Positions 22,612-34,800 of a DNA stretch of 64,000 nt are shown piece by piece. The stretch lies in contig NC_054879.1 in assembly GCF_018320785.1 (NCBI RefSeq), positions 43,762,698-43,826,697 on the forward strand, in the 5' to 3' direction. This DNA is from Cheilinus undulatus. Lineage: Eukaryota; Chordata; Actinopteri; Labriformes; Labridae. Position 1 is the stretch's first letter. Each line of letters starts with the position of its first letter. Below the pieces are notes generated by a model. It was not told the origin of the DNA. It saw nothing but the letters and a program-made list of their open reading frames with translations, and did no database searches. The position numbers were made by a program, and so were the translations under genes.

Positions 22612-24890
22612 AATTGGTTCATTTCAATTTTCTTTTATTTAAATTCAAAGTTCGACACTCTTGTAGTTTTTCTCTCTAAATATTCAACCAATGTTTGGTG
22701 CTATTATAATACACAGTAAATTTAAAGTAAATTTTACTCAAACGGAATAAAATTAATAAAAATTCTCTCTGCTTGCAGAGTAATATTTGCAGTTATTTCT
22801 ATTCTAAAATGTGTTTTTATTTAACTCTAAATGATGATTTTGTGCTCATGATTAACTAAATAAACAACCCTACAGCAATTAAAGAAGAAAATGAAAATAG
22901 TTTATTTATTACAGATATTTTTTCTCAATTCAGTTTTGTACTTAATCCTTTCAGAGCTGCATTTAATTCCTTATAGTTTTTTCATATTCATAGAATTTCA
23001 CGTTATGTAGAGCTCTTACTCTGTCTTTAAAGCTACACTTTATTCCGAATAAATAATTCTGCTGCTTTTCCACCTAAATGAAGGAACAACAGATTGTGTT
23101 TTTGCCTTTATAGGTATAAGACTTGATGTTCTAATATTAAAGAAACATTTGTGATGAACGTATGGCAAGGACCCAAGAGCAGAGCACGAGATGAGATAAG
23201 GTTAAAGGAGTTTATTGACAATAATATTGCAAATGATGGTGAGTGTTCTGGCTGGTGGCTGGCAGAAGCACTGGCAGAGAGATGGAGGACCAAATGGAGT
23301 TAGACAAGGCAAAAAAAAGACTCACTAGATTTGAAGGTTGAGGAGAGGAGCCAGGCAACCTGATTATATGCTGTAGTATAGAATAATGACTGAAAGTTCA
23401 ACACCAAGTGAGGAGAGCTGGATAGCCAAAGGCTAACTGTCCATGAGTGACAGCAGCTGTTTTACTCCAGCAGAATTTCATCTGTGTTTGACTCCAACTC
23501 TGGCAGTGGATGGTAATAAATAAGCTAAAAGAGAGTCAATTTTACTATTTTTGAGTCTCCCCAGATTTTCCTCTCAGCATCTGGCCATAATAAAATGCTC
23601 CCTACACAGATGTTTCTTCAAGCTCGGCTTGTGGGAACCTCAGCACTTAGGACCGTTAACATCACTTAGTGCCAGGCCTCAGGTGCCAGTAATGCTAGGC
23701 AACCACAGGCAGGAGGAGGAAATTGATTGTGAGTTTAACTAATCTGCCTGATCTTGTTACATCAGACACTCTATTCTACCTCATTACGTTTTTGCTGGTT
23801 AATATTGGAGTTTGCAAGTTATGTAACTCAAAAAGAGCACAATACATACACACATATGGGCCATGGCCTACCCACTTGTGCCGCAGGCCCACCCTGAATA
23901 ACAGGGAGAAAAAGACTTTCCTTTGCCAACACTTCTATTCATTCATGTTTAATGTTTGAATGCTTTTAATAAGAAAAAATACTGTTTCCTTTTTTTATAT
24001 AAAGATATCATATCTGTACTGATGGGTGTGTTAAATCATATCAGGCCATTTTATGCTGCCCATACTGGTACAGCCAGCATAGAGGCCCTTGTATGCATGT
24101 CATGTTTGCAGAGCAGCAGATGGATCCATGCGGGGCTGAGGGTTCTGTTAATGGGACTGAAGGCCTACATGAGAAGGACACAGACTCAACTTTCAAATGG
24201 GTCAAAATCAGACCACTTATCCAGGATTTAAAACCTTTCCTTCATCCATCTCATCCACATTGACTCATGCTGCTTCTGTAGAAATAGTCAGATCTATTTT
24301 AATAGACTTACTCCTTTTTTCCTTAGAGTCTTACCGACTCTCAGAATAAAAAACAATAAAGTTAGATATGGCTTATGAGTCCACAGGTGTACAAAAGGCT
24401 GTCAGGGAAAAATCTCCAGCAGTTTTAAAGTCAAGATTGTTATAAGAAGGTGAAAAAGTTGAACTACTGATATTAAAAGGCCCAGCCAGAAATGTAATCC
24501 TGGCAGCGTGTCTGTGTAGGACTATGGTTCACTCAGAGGTGAGCAGGAGAGAAGCTGTTGAGTAAATCACAGGAAAAGTGGGCTGAAAAAGAAAAGTCGA
24601 GAGTCTGACAATGGAAGAAAGAAAATAAAAACATCAAGTTTTAAATGAGTGTGTGTGCTTCCATTAGCCCAGCAGTGCCCTAACAAGTCTCTGGAGCCCT
24701 GCTCCACAAATGTGAGACCAAATTAGCCCAGGGTTAACTCAACTTCAGCTGGGTTGGGATCTGGTGATTGAAAAGTCCTTAGCAAGTATTTTACAGTCCT
24801 TTACATACTCATCAACTCAGTGACCTCTCATACCCTATGGACGAATCATTGTCATCCTGAAATCTCCTGGGAAATATTTTTTAAAAATGA
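22612..24890. other. AT-rich intergenic DNA, no gene seen
   Basis: No exon, RNA gene or complete element was recognised. A stretch at about 23150-23340 (GCAAGGACCCAAGAGCAGAG, GGAGTTTATTGACAATAAT) has the look of a dispersed fish repeat fragment but has no definable ends. Confidence 0.5.
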
Positions 24891-24931
24891 TAATAATAAT
24901 AATTACTATTATACCACTAGCACTACTACTA

Positions 24932-25455
24932 CAGTGCTTAACAGATTTATTAGACCACCTGTCATATTTGTCTCAAAGACCATCCAGCATCATGAAGTGC
25001 TTTAATGCGGACTCTTTCATTTTCAGTCAGCTCTCCACTTTTTACCATTTTGAACAGGAATGAGGGATTTCAAACTGAATTCACCCAAATTTGAGCCGGC
25101 TCACTGGGCTTCTCTGAGAAGTCAGAAATGAATCAAGCATAACATTCAACCACTAAAACTCATTTTCTCTTCAGGAATGACAGTAAATGATTACAATTTG
25201 ACATATTAATCAAGAAATATTAATGTGCTTTACTATTTTTTCAGTTTTTTGTAAATTTGAAAATTCATGGATAACAATAATGATATTTTAGCATTAAAAA
25301 TATCATTTGGGTTAAAGAGCTTCTACATATTGTTGTATTAACCATTGCAGAAAAATCAAAAATGATTTTGGTAATTACCAGTGCTGTTAATTTAGGGCAG
25401 CTGTGGCAGAAACCTTACTTTGGTTGGGGTGGTCTAATAAATTTGTTAAGCACTG
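24932..25455 (-). mobile_element. Tc1/mariner deletion derivative in a (TAC)n repeat
   Basis: Inverted ends CAGTGCTTAACAGATTTATT and AATAAATTTGTTAAGCACTG are flanked by TA. On both sides the flank is a (TAC)n/(TCC)n microsatellite (to 24931 and 25456-25505), so the target was a simple repeat. On the minus strand a start codon begins MVKSGELTENERVRIKAL, a remnant of a transposase N-terminus; the rest is deleted. A related partial copy is at 61178-61529. Confidence 0.85.
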
Positions 25456-25534
25456 TACTACTCCTACTACTCCTACTCCTCCTCCTACTACTACTACTAC
25501 TAATAATAATAGAAAATATTTAATGAAAAAAATC

Positions 25535-25756
25535 CTGAAATATCCATGATTTTTGTTTTCAGAAATTGTCTTCAGAAACTACCAGAAATTTTCAATCATT
25601 TTTCATCTAGAACTTTCAAAATATTCTGTTAGAAATAGAGAAAAATTTTCATGAATTTTACCCCAAATTGTATGTTGGAAGGACTCCCACGGGAAATTTC
25701 AAGAAACTTTGGCAGTTTCTAGGAAATAACAAGGGGACTTTTTGTTTTTTGTTTGT

Positions 25757-25789
<33 letters not shown>

Positions 25790-26220
25790 TTGTCAGGAAT
25801 TAGGGGTAAAATTTCCCCAAATTTGTCCTGCTTTTTCAAAATCCTCTGATAATTTTTAGGAATTTTCCTCGAATTTTTGGAGACTTTAAATAAATATTTT
25901 GGGAAACTCTGGAAGATTTTTCTGGATTTTTGTTAAATCGTGTGTATATACAAAAACTTTTGTGAGATTATTTATGAGTTTTCCTGACACATTTAGAAGA
26001 TCTGAGTAAATAGTTGGAAACTTGATGGTATAATATGGATATTTTCCTTAACAACAACAAAAAAAATCGTTTGGAGGTATTTACCTGGATAGATTTTTCA
26101 AAAATTCAAACGTAAATTTCCTATACCATTTACTTGCTTTTGTCAGAAAACTTTGAAAAACTTTAAGGAAATTGGTATAGGGAACAGGAAATATTCTTGA
26201 CTATCCCTGGATATTTAAGA
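25535..26220. repeat. GGAAATTTTC-motif repeat, copy 2, with (TTG)n
   Basis: Same motif texture as 21765-22140 (GAAATTTTC, GGAATTTTCC and similar). A (TTG)n run lies near 25757-25788. Confidence 0.45.
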
Positions 26221-26704
26221 ATTTAATTTATCTAATTAATCTTTTTTTTATTGATGAATTATCACAAATAATCGATAAAGGATTATAAGTTCTCTGGCAT
26301 TTAAACTGAAGTATTTGCTGATTATTTACAGTTTTATGAGGATTGCATGGTTCATTCATTCCTTGTGAATTTTTGTTTTTGAAGTCATTTTGAAATCCTT
26401 TAACCATAAATTGATTGAATTTTAACTTGTATCAGTCAATGATCTTATTTTATTCTAGAATGACACAGAAATTCAGACATACATTTAAATTAGCATGAAT
26501 GGGCATGAATAACTTTCCCTTGTAGTCTAAATGTTCCTTAGTGAAGCGTTCTACTTAAATGTTTGAATAACTTACAATTCATTTAACTTAATAATGTTCT
26601 GCCTCACTTGTCTTGACCTTAAAATTGCAATATATGAAATGTAACACAACACTGTGAGTGAAAATGAAACTATGAATACAAAGTTGATAAAAAGTGTTTT
26701 CAGT

Positions 26705-26710
26705 TTTATT
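26705..26710 (-). terminator. g6pc2: poly(A) signal of g6pc2
   Basis: AATAAA on the minus strand, about 260 nt after the stop codon, giving a plausible short 3'UTR. Confidence 0.6.
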
Positions 26711-26966
26711 TACAACATTTATAAATATGGTTTATCATCAATACATAATATCTTTAGTACATTCACACAGCAGTTTACACTGTGCATGTTAAACAAAAGA
26801 AACAAAGGAAAGACAATAAACAGGCAGTGTGGACATGGTATTGCAGTTTCAGTGCTTATGTAACTGTGCAAACACTAAATAACAGTCTGGTGGATGATCA
26901 GTGTGCGTCTGATCTGCAGTAAGGATATAACTCCTCTGATGAGAGCATTGGAGGCACCTCTACATT

Positions 26967-28391
26967 CTAAGACAACTTTCTCTCCTCATCTCCAATCAGC
27001 AGATGCACACAGTAAGGAATAACAGCAACCACCCCAAGAAGAACTGAAGCACTCTTACAAAATGATAAAATGTAAAACAGAAGCTCAGTGTGAGTGGGCA
27101 ATTTAATTAAGTCATACAGCTGCAGAGATGTCAGAGTTGCTGTCACACACATAAGTTTAAATCTGATTTTGTAGCTGTTCTTTCCCTTACAGCTCTCACT
27201 GAACATCTGAGAGTTCACCGCCAAGCCCAGACCGAACAGGGCCCCCAAGTTTCTCACCAGACCAGCAAAAGGTGAAGTGTCGAGATGGATCCAGTCTGGG
27301 TTAGCGCACCACTTCTTGGCTTTAGTGACTGACCACAAGAGATTGATGTCCATTGATTGGAGCAGCAAATGAAAGCCAAGAGCAAAGCAGAAAAGGAAAA
27401 TGTTGGTCTGGAGGTACGCTTTCAGGCTTGCATTGTAGACCGAAGGGATGTGATTGAACACTTCTGCAACCAGCATACCTACACATTCCAGGAAATAAAA
27501 GGTTAACAATCAAAGCCGCTGATGTAAAATAAAGCATGAGAATTTTTTTTATCAAGATAAAACTTACCTGCTAACAGGCCAAAGATAACCTGGTGTGGGA
27601 AATGAGTGGCAATAAAAACCCTTGAGATACAAACACTTATCTGAATGAGCCAAAAAATCATCCACAGACAAGACTTCAGAAGACGAAACCTGCAAGTTTG
27701 GAAATATTTAGACCTGGCCAGAAATGGAAAACAACTCGTGTGATGCATTCTAAGGACAAAATAAACACTTACCTTTGAAAACTCTGCACTGAAGTGACAG
27801 CAGAAGACGGCCTGGTAAAGCTCAGAGCAGATGTGATCATCACATACCAAACACACGATGAGCCCATGGCATGACCAGATGGATTTCCTGTATTCAGAGA
27901 CATCAAAGATCATGTTTGGTGTTGTAAGATAGAGCTGAAATAGATGCTATAATCTTGAATGTTTGGTATGCATGCTGCTTACCTGGCCCTGTTTCACATG
28001 TGATATGAAACTGCTCCAAATGTGGGAATGAATTGTTGTGGTAGAAGTGAGTTTCATGCACCCACCAGTAAGGTCGCTGTCCAAACAGAATCCTGGAGAA
28101 CAAGAACCAGATTAGAGTCTGTGAAGACACAAAATGCTCAAAAAATTAAAGATTACATTTAGATTATACTTACCATTTCAAAATAAGATTGCACCAATCT
28201 CCGATAACAGCCACCCATATCATCTTGATTCCCACATTGTAACTAAGATGAAACCAAAGGGGGAAATAGATGGAGAAAATATTTCGAGGGTCTCCAACAG
28301 TAGACATCAAGTTCAAAAATTCGTGGCATTCCCTGTAGTTGTTCTGGAGGTGCTGTATTACCAGCACCCCACTGCTGTATACAAAGTCCAT
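26967..28391 (-). CDS. g6pc2: glucose-6-phosphatase catalytic subunit 2, complete
   Basis: A polytopic ER-membrane phosphatase of the G6PC family. In mammals G6PC2 is islet-specific and hydrolyses glucose-6-phosphate to tune glucose-stimulated insulin secretion. Exons (minus): 28391-28174, 28092-27983, 27887-27773, 27689-27568, 27478-26967; the five-exon structure and phases are those of the family. The product is 358 aa (human G6PC2 355). The acid-phosphatase signature is intact: K72-x6-R79-P80, PSGH with His115, and S170-R171-x5-His177, the phosphohistidine nucleophile. The start is the ATG of [16 protein letters not shown], matching the human start MDFLHRNGVLIIQHLQ. The C-terminus EERKLS has no KKxx signal. 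Assignment to G6PC2 rather than G6PC1 rests on synteny between spc25 and abcb11 plus similarity; tissue expression is inferred. Confidence 0.95.
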
Positions 28392-29230
28392 CTGAGGTTT
28401 CCGAAGAGCCACAGCAACCTCTTCAGCCTCAGTCAGAGCACCATGAACCACCTCTACACCTAAGATAGCTTTATATCCAAGCCTGGCATTGTAAATCATT
28501 CAACGACACCATGGCAACATCTGCAAGCTCTTCAGGTTGAACCCCCCCAAGAGTAAAATAATGTGTTCCCAAGTCATGAGAGCTCAGCATTTTAAGAGAT
28601 GTTACCAAAACTGTTTGCACGCTAGCTGGGTATCCATTAGATGTTTTACAGACCATTGCTTTTTACAGTTGTTACATATTAGCCATTAGACACACTGAAA
28701 GAGACAGTGGCCCACGTAATACCCTGCATCTTTTCAGCCTCATTAATATTCTCATTCTCAGTAAATGTAGCAACTAAATGGGCTTCCCATTATACTGTCA
28801 CTGAAAAACACAGTCCATCTGGCATCAAAAGTTAGGGATAATAATGTAAAACCACCATCAGAACGTTTCCTTTTTATTTCAAAACAACATATGACTTATA
28901 CAAGGACATGAAAAGTTTTAAAGACGTATTGTGAACATAAAGTTGACTAGTTTGGAGCAACTTGAACCTCCTTAGATTCACCACAGGGGGGTAGCAGTAA
29001 GAGCTTAAGGGCTGCATTGTGCATTCATATAGAATTGAAGGGGCTTTATAAAACCCCTGTAAGCATTTTAATTTTAAGATTAAACAAAATATAGTGCACG
29101 GTTCTATTCACCTAGAGAAAACATTTCCCATTCGAATTTTAAAGCAATATTTAGTTTATGTTCCAGCGGAAGAAGAATACTAATGGCGTCATTTCCGGCG
29201 TCCAGTCCCCGCCCCGTTCCTGTCTGTAAA
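28392..29230. promoter_or_regulatory. head-to-head g6pc2/spc25 intergenic region
   Basis: About 0.84 kb separates the g6pc2 start codon from the spc25 core promoter, so 5' regulatory DNA for both genes must lie here or in introns. A GC box (CCCCGCCCC) lies at about 29206-29214, near spc25. No TATA box for g6pc2 was convincing. Confidence 0.45.
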
Positions 29231-29245
29231 CCGCGGATATTTGAA
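29231..29245 (+). promoter_or_regulatory. spc25: CDE/CHR-like cell-cycle element of spc25
   Basis: CCGCGG (29231-29236) is followed after 3 nt by TTTGAA (29240-29245). This resembles the paired CDE and CHR sites bound by DREAM/MuvB in G2/M genes. Canonical spacing is 4 nt, here 3 or 4 depending on how the CDE is aligned. It lies about 60 nt before the first splice donor. Confidence 0.5.
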
Positions 29246-29249
29246 AATA

Positions 29250-29305
29250 ACGGCTAGTTTAATACGCCAAACATAAAGAGTTAGCCAACAGCGGCATATT
29301 ATAAC
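29250..29305 (+). other. spc25: candidate non-coding exon 1 of spc25
   Basis: The stretch ends in ATAAC|GTAAGT, a strong donor at 29306. The next acceptor (TTGTTGTAG, 31853-31861) begins the exon with the start codon. Its 5' end is inferred from the promoter motif. Confidence 0.5.
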
Positions 29306-30328
29306 GTAAGTATTCTGTCTGAATTCGGATAGAAAAACGAATTAAAATTATACTTTAAAGTACTCATCTGGTTCTTTCTGATAAGTCGAGAGGCTGAAGT
29401 GACGGATACGTTACCGGGGATGTTTCTCAGCTAATGTTGGTGTTAGCCTCTGATGTTGCTAGTTGCTAGTAGATAGTCTTGTATCCACTCTGAGTGTTTT
29501 TGTATCGGATAAAATGTTCCTCTTGGAGAAAAAAAAAGCAATTTCATGAGCGTTCTTACAGTACCGGACCACAGCATTGCTCCATGTTTTAGAGAGTACG
29601 TGAACATGGTCCGTTAATTCGGAACAAATAACGAACAGATAACATTTCTCCGAGCGTTACACATTAGCCTGGGGAAGTTAGCATCTTGGCTTGTTTGCCT
29701 CTCTCCCTGTCATACAGTGGTGTCAGGGGATGTCGGGAAAACTAATAAATCTTCTGCTTGTTGTTTGTGGGGATAACAAAAGTGGAATCACTAGTCTGTA
29801 TACATTCAGAGATGGCGTTTGAACTGATGTCAAGAAGTTGGAAATGTTGATGGGTCAAGTGTGAGGACTGATATAAACATTACGTTGAAAGTATTATTTA
29901 TATCTGTGGTGTGCATCCTTATGAGGTCATCTGGTCACTTTTTAGTTTGCAGAAACCGCCGTTTTTTAATATTTGAATGTCTTGATCTTAAAAATAAATC
30001 CTGGCCCCTCCTTTCTTACCATAAATAATATCGATCACAATTTCATTTAATTTCTTCCCAAAGTCAACCTAAAAATTTTTATCAGAAGCACTATTTAACA
30101 CAGTGTCCAAGTATAAAATCAGAAATGCTAAATCAGTTGTTTTGTTGTAAGTTTTGTTTATTTAAAACATCTCTTAAACTCTTTCTTTATTTTGAGTAAT
30201 TCAGAGAGTCATTGGTACAACGATACAGGCCGTTGGGTAAATATGCTTAACCATGGGGAAGAGTGTGTTATCTTTTACCAGTCCAAACCATTTGTCATGC
30301 TGCCTGCAACACAACTCAACATTAAAGT

Positions 30329-30846
30329 CAGTGTTAACTTGGGCAGCTATTTTTAATTTTAGGCTTAGTTTTAGTCTTTAAATGAAATGCATTTTAGTTT
30401 TAGTCATTTTTATCCTTTTCTTTTTAGTCGAGTTTTAGTCAATGAAAACCCAAAAACATTTTAGTCTAGTTTGAGTCCATGAGAAGTCCTCACATTTCAG
30501 TCTTTACTTTTAGTCCAAGCATTTATTGTACCTGAATCTTTTACCAAGTCATGTTAGTGTGTCCTCTGCACTCTGCCAAACCTGGGGTCCCTGCTTTCTA
30601 CGGCTGAGAGGCAGAATAGCTACAGCTGTATTGTTTTTTGACAGATTTACCCGCAGTGGAGAAATATCAGGGATTTCGAAAGTTTGACAAAAACTACATT
30701 ACATTTCAGTTTAGTTTTAGTCATCTTGAAGTTTAGTTTTTGTCATCACAGATGTATTTTTGTTAGTTTTAGTCTAGTTTTTGTCATGGAAAAAAGGCTG
30801 CCAACGAACATTTTTAGTCATAATTTCTTTGACGTAATTCACACTG
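30329..30846. mobile_element. hAT-type miniature element, TTTTAGTTTTAG family
   Basis: Starts CAGTGTTAACTTGGGCAGC and ends AATTCACACTG (inverted). The flanks ATTAAAGT / ATTAAAAT are an 8-bp duplication with one mismatch. The interior is rich in TTTTAGTTTTAGTC. The same family is found at 49136-49639. It lies in spc25 intron 1. Confidence 0.85.
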
Positions 30847-30891
30847 ATTAAAATTTACTCTTATTACAGCTCATATTAACAGTAAATTTTG

Positions 30892-30945
30892 GGGTGTAGA
30901 TGGCCAAGTGTAATGGTTCGGACCTCAGGACTATGAATGAATACC
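30892..30945 (+). mobile_element. SINE head fragment
   Basis: GGGGTGTAGATGGCCAAGTG and TAATGGTTCGG match the A-box end of the SINE at 692-855. The B box and tail are missing here. Confidence 0.55.
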
Positions 30946-30998
30946 CAAAATCAGGTACTGACCCAGCACCAATACATCCAATACCTATTACCTACCTA

Positions 30999-31492
30999 AC
31001 CTTGCAAAGCAGATGGATACGCCCGTTTCCTTGTTTTTCACGGGCGAATCCATCTTGTTAAGCTCCCATCTGAACTGTTTGGGCCCGGTTAGAAAGTGAC
31101 AGGACCAATCAGCGACGAGGGGCAGTACTTTCAGGCACGGGAGAGTCATGACGTAAACAAGCAGCAGCAAGAGCTGGTGCCGTCATGGCGGAAGAGCTTA
31201 GCGTGGATGCTGCTAAAGCATAAGTTTTAACAGAACTTGACAACAATTCTTTGTTAAAAGAAGAACAATGAACAGCAGTGAATTGTTTTCTTTTCAAAAA
31301 TGACAAAAGTTGAGTACTGACATGTCTATAGTCGCCATGTTTTGCGCTATTCCTCGGTAGCTGTGCATGTCCAGCTCGATAGCTGCTATGTGACGTGTTT
31401 TGTTGCTCTTATTGGCCCGTAGAGATGTGACAGACAGAACATTCATCCAATCAGACTCCTAGTTTTTTTCAAAACCTCTGCCTTTTCTCAAA
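30999..31492 (-). repeat. hairpin-ended dispersed repeat, copy A
   Basis: Reverse-oriented relative to the copies at 47935-48386 and 60708-62252. Shared blocks are GCAAAGCAGATGG, CCAATCAG, GCGTGGATGCTGCTAAAGC, ACAGACAGAACATTCATCC and CCTCTGCCTTTTC. Near one end GATGGATACGCCCGT and ACGGGCGAATCCATC form a hairpin. GC- and CpG-richer than its surroundings. Superfamily unknown. Confidence 0.75.
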
Positions 31493-31572
31493 GCTTTCCT
31501 ATTGAAGCTTTCCCAGCAACCTGGGCTCCAGGACCCCCTTAAGGGGGTGCCAGAGATCTTAAGGGGGTGCAA

Positions 31573-31744
31573 GGCTCTGTCTGCTCTGAGGTTGTTAATA
31601 TTAGATAAATATGCTGGCAGACTGGGTTCAATTCTGGCCTGTGGCTCCTTCCTCTCATGCTATTCCCAAGTCTCTGTTTCCAAGTCTATCCACAGCGCTC
31701 CTCTATAATAAAGGCATAGAAAGGCTCCCAAAAAAAAAAAAAAC
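31573..31744 (+). mobile_element. tRNA-derived SINE, degraded 5' half
   Basis: The B box GGGTTCAATTCTGGCC (from about 31624) is followed by CTGTGGCTCCTTCC and the AATAAAGGCATAGAAAG tail of the same family as 692-855, ending in an A run (31731-31744). The A box is not clear. Confidence 0.7.
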
Positions 31745-31883
31745 TTTTAAAGTGCCTCTTTGTGTTTGTTTTCAGTTAAGTCCCATCAAAGCTTTAGAAA
31801 ATATATATCTTCAAAGTTTGATACAGGATGAAAGTGAATTTTTACTGTTTTTTCTGTTGTAGATTGTCTAACATCCAGTAACC

Positions 31884-34800
31884 ATGATGTCCATCACTGA
31901 TCCAAGCATGAGTGACAGATTCACCAGTGCAATGGAGGAGATCCACAACAAACAGCTCAAACGATATGGTGAAATAATCGATGCCACCACAGAGCTGTGC
32001 CAGTCTCACAGACAGTTTGTCAAGTCTGCACTTGGTATGTTTGACAGTTATGTTCAGAATATCAGTGTTTATCTATCAAATTGCTTTCGAGCATCTATGT
32101 CATGCAGTGAAATATGCATGGTTGTCTTGAAAGTAGATTCGAAGCATTTCTAGGGATATTTTGAGTGTAGATATCCGAACTTATCACTGCAGAGCTGGGA
32201 ACAGGATAAGGCCTATCATTTTTGCAACTATCTAAATTAACATGAATTTATCTTTTTTCCATCTGTGAAGATTCCTGTTCAAAGAAATGCAAGGATGACG
32301 AGATACTGTTTGAGACAATACATACATTCAAAAAAGGTGAGTTGATATGCACACCATTTTACCTTTGTCTGCATGTGAAAACGTTCATTTACATCAACTT
32401 AATTTTATCCACATTTTCGCTCCATCGCTAAAATAATTTTTCTGATTTGAATGACTGTTTTCTGATTTGCACTACAGTCCCTTGAGCAAAATTGAAATAA
32501 GAGTGTAGTTGTTTTTAATAAACACTTCCTTGGATTAATGCAGTATTTTCTCACAGACTTGGAACAAAAAAACGCATCACTGAAGGAGAAATGGCATGCT
32601 GTTTCCGAAGTCATGTCTGAAATACAACAGAAGGAGATGCATAAAGACGACCTTATCCAGAAAATAGAGAAACTTAAAGAAGAGCAAGCCAAGAGAAAGG
32701 AGTGTAAGTTAATATTCTTAAAGAAGTTACTAGTGATTATGAAAGAACTCTGTGTTTGACTGTAGTATACAGGTGTTTCAGTCATTGACGCTTTTCTTTT
32801 ATTCTCTTTTCAGTAATCCATTCACAAAACAGAGTAAACAAAGACAGACTGAAGAATCTAGGGAAAGCCAGACTAGTCTTTCAGGAACATTTGGGGCTGG
32901 AGGTGCGAACAATCCTTGGCAAATCACAACTGGTTAAAGGTAGGGCATATAATAACATTATCATGTCCTGTGTTAATGAGTCCTGTTTGTTTTGACTTTC
33001 ACTGTTTTAATACATTTATAGGAACGTATGGGGAGACTATGAGGGTTTTGACTATGTACAGCTTAGGGGTTTTCTGTCTGGATGTTTGTGGGCCCCCAGC
33101 TTAATGAGAAAGTATTAGTAAATCCTGACTGGGCCACCATCAGGTCTAGACCCCATGATTGGGTCTAAGAATTTCATCTACATCTGTAACTGTGCTGTCA
33201 GTAGAAGTAAACATGCACTCTCGATTTACAAAATGATCTTTGTAGGCTTTGTAGTATATCTATTTTTAAGTATATGCAATCTAATGTATTTATTGTTCTT
33301 GTAAAGGTGAAAAGTTGCAGTTTGTTTTCCGGAATATCAACCCATCAGATCAGGACAGCGCCTACGTTGTCACAATGGGAATTAAAGCAGATGGATGTTA
33401 TCAGAGTAAGTTCTACACACATTCAGTATTGCAACATTCTGTATAATTTTTGAATGTAGGTAACAACCCAACACAATATTATCAAGTCTGTGTATAATAT
33501 ACAGTTCTGTGAAAAGTATTTTCCCCCTTTCTGAGTCCTGATTTCTTTGCATATTTATCACTTAAATGTTTCTGGTTTTCAAACCAATTGTAATATTTCA
33601 CAAAGACAACCCAAGTAAATACAAAATGTAGTTTCTAAATGATGATTTCATTTATCAAGGGAAAAAAATCCAAACCTACCTGGCCCTTTGTGAAAAAGTA
33701 ATTACCCCCCTTGTTAATTCATGAGTTAACTGTGATTAACCACGGTTCTTGGAACGCTGAGTTCAATTTCACTTGCCACACCCAGGCCTGATTACCACCA
33801 GATTTGTTGAATGAGGAAATCACTTAAATAGAAGCTGTCAGACAATGACAATATAAAGATACAGTATATTAAAGATCAAAAGCTTGGAGATATCTTCATC
33901 AAGTCTCAGTTGATCTGGTTTTTAAGTAAAATTCTGACCTTACATATGATTTTATATATATATGTATATAAGTGTCGTGAAATAGTGTTTGCCCCCTCTC
34001 TGATTCTTGATTATTTAATTTTTTAAGGGTGGAAAAAATGTGAAAAAGTTATTGCCCCCTCTTGTTAAATCATGACGTAACCGTGATTATCCACAGTTCT
34101 TGGAAAGCTGAGTTCAAGTTCACTTGCCACACCCAGGCCTGATTACTGCCAGATTTGTGGAATGAAGAAATCACTTACATAGAAGCTGTCAGACAAAGTG
34201 AAGTAGGTTACAAGATCTCAGAAAGAAACGCATCATGCCACGATCCAAAGAAATTCAAGAACGAATGAGAAACAAAGTGATTGAAATCTATCAGTCTAGA
34301 AAAGGTTACAAATCCATTTTCAAGGCTTTGGGACTCCAGCGAACCACGGTCAGAGCCATTATCCACACATTGAGAAAACTGGGAACAGTGGTGAACCTTT
34401 CCAGGAGTGGTCAGCCAACCAAAATGACTCCAAGAGCGCAATGACGGCTCATCCAGGAGGTCACAAAAGAAGCCAGAACCACATCCAAAGACCTGCAGGC
34501 CTCACTGGCCTCAGTTAGGGTCAGAGTTCATGACTCAACCATAAGAAAGACACTGGGCAAAAATGGCATCATGGGAGAGTTCCAAGGCCAAAACCACTGC
34601 TGACAAAAAAACACAAAGGCTTGTCTCACATTTGCCAAGAAACATCTTGATGATCCCCAAGACTTTTGGAGAAATATTCTGTGGACTGACAGGACAAAAG
34701 TGGAACTTTCTGGAAGGTGTGTGGCTCGTTACACCTGGAGTATAAATAAAACAGCATTTGATAAAAACAACATCATGCCAACAGTTAAACATGGTGGTGG

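Noticed and set aside
28471-28656. in-frame upstream methionines extending g6pc2
   Set aside because: Homology to G6PC proteins starts exactly at MDFVYSSG; the upstream residues have no counterpart.
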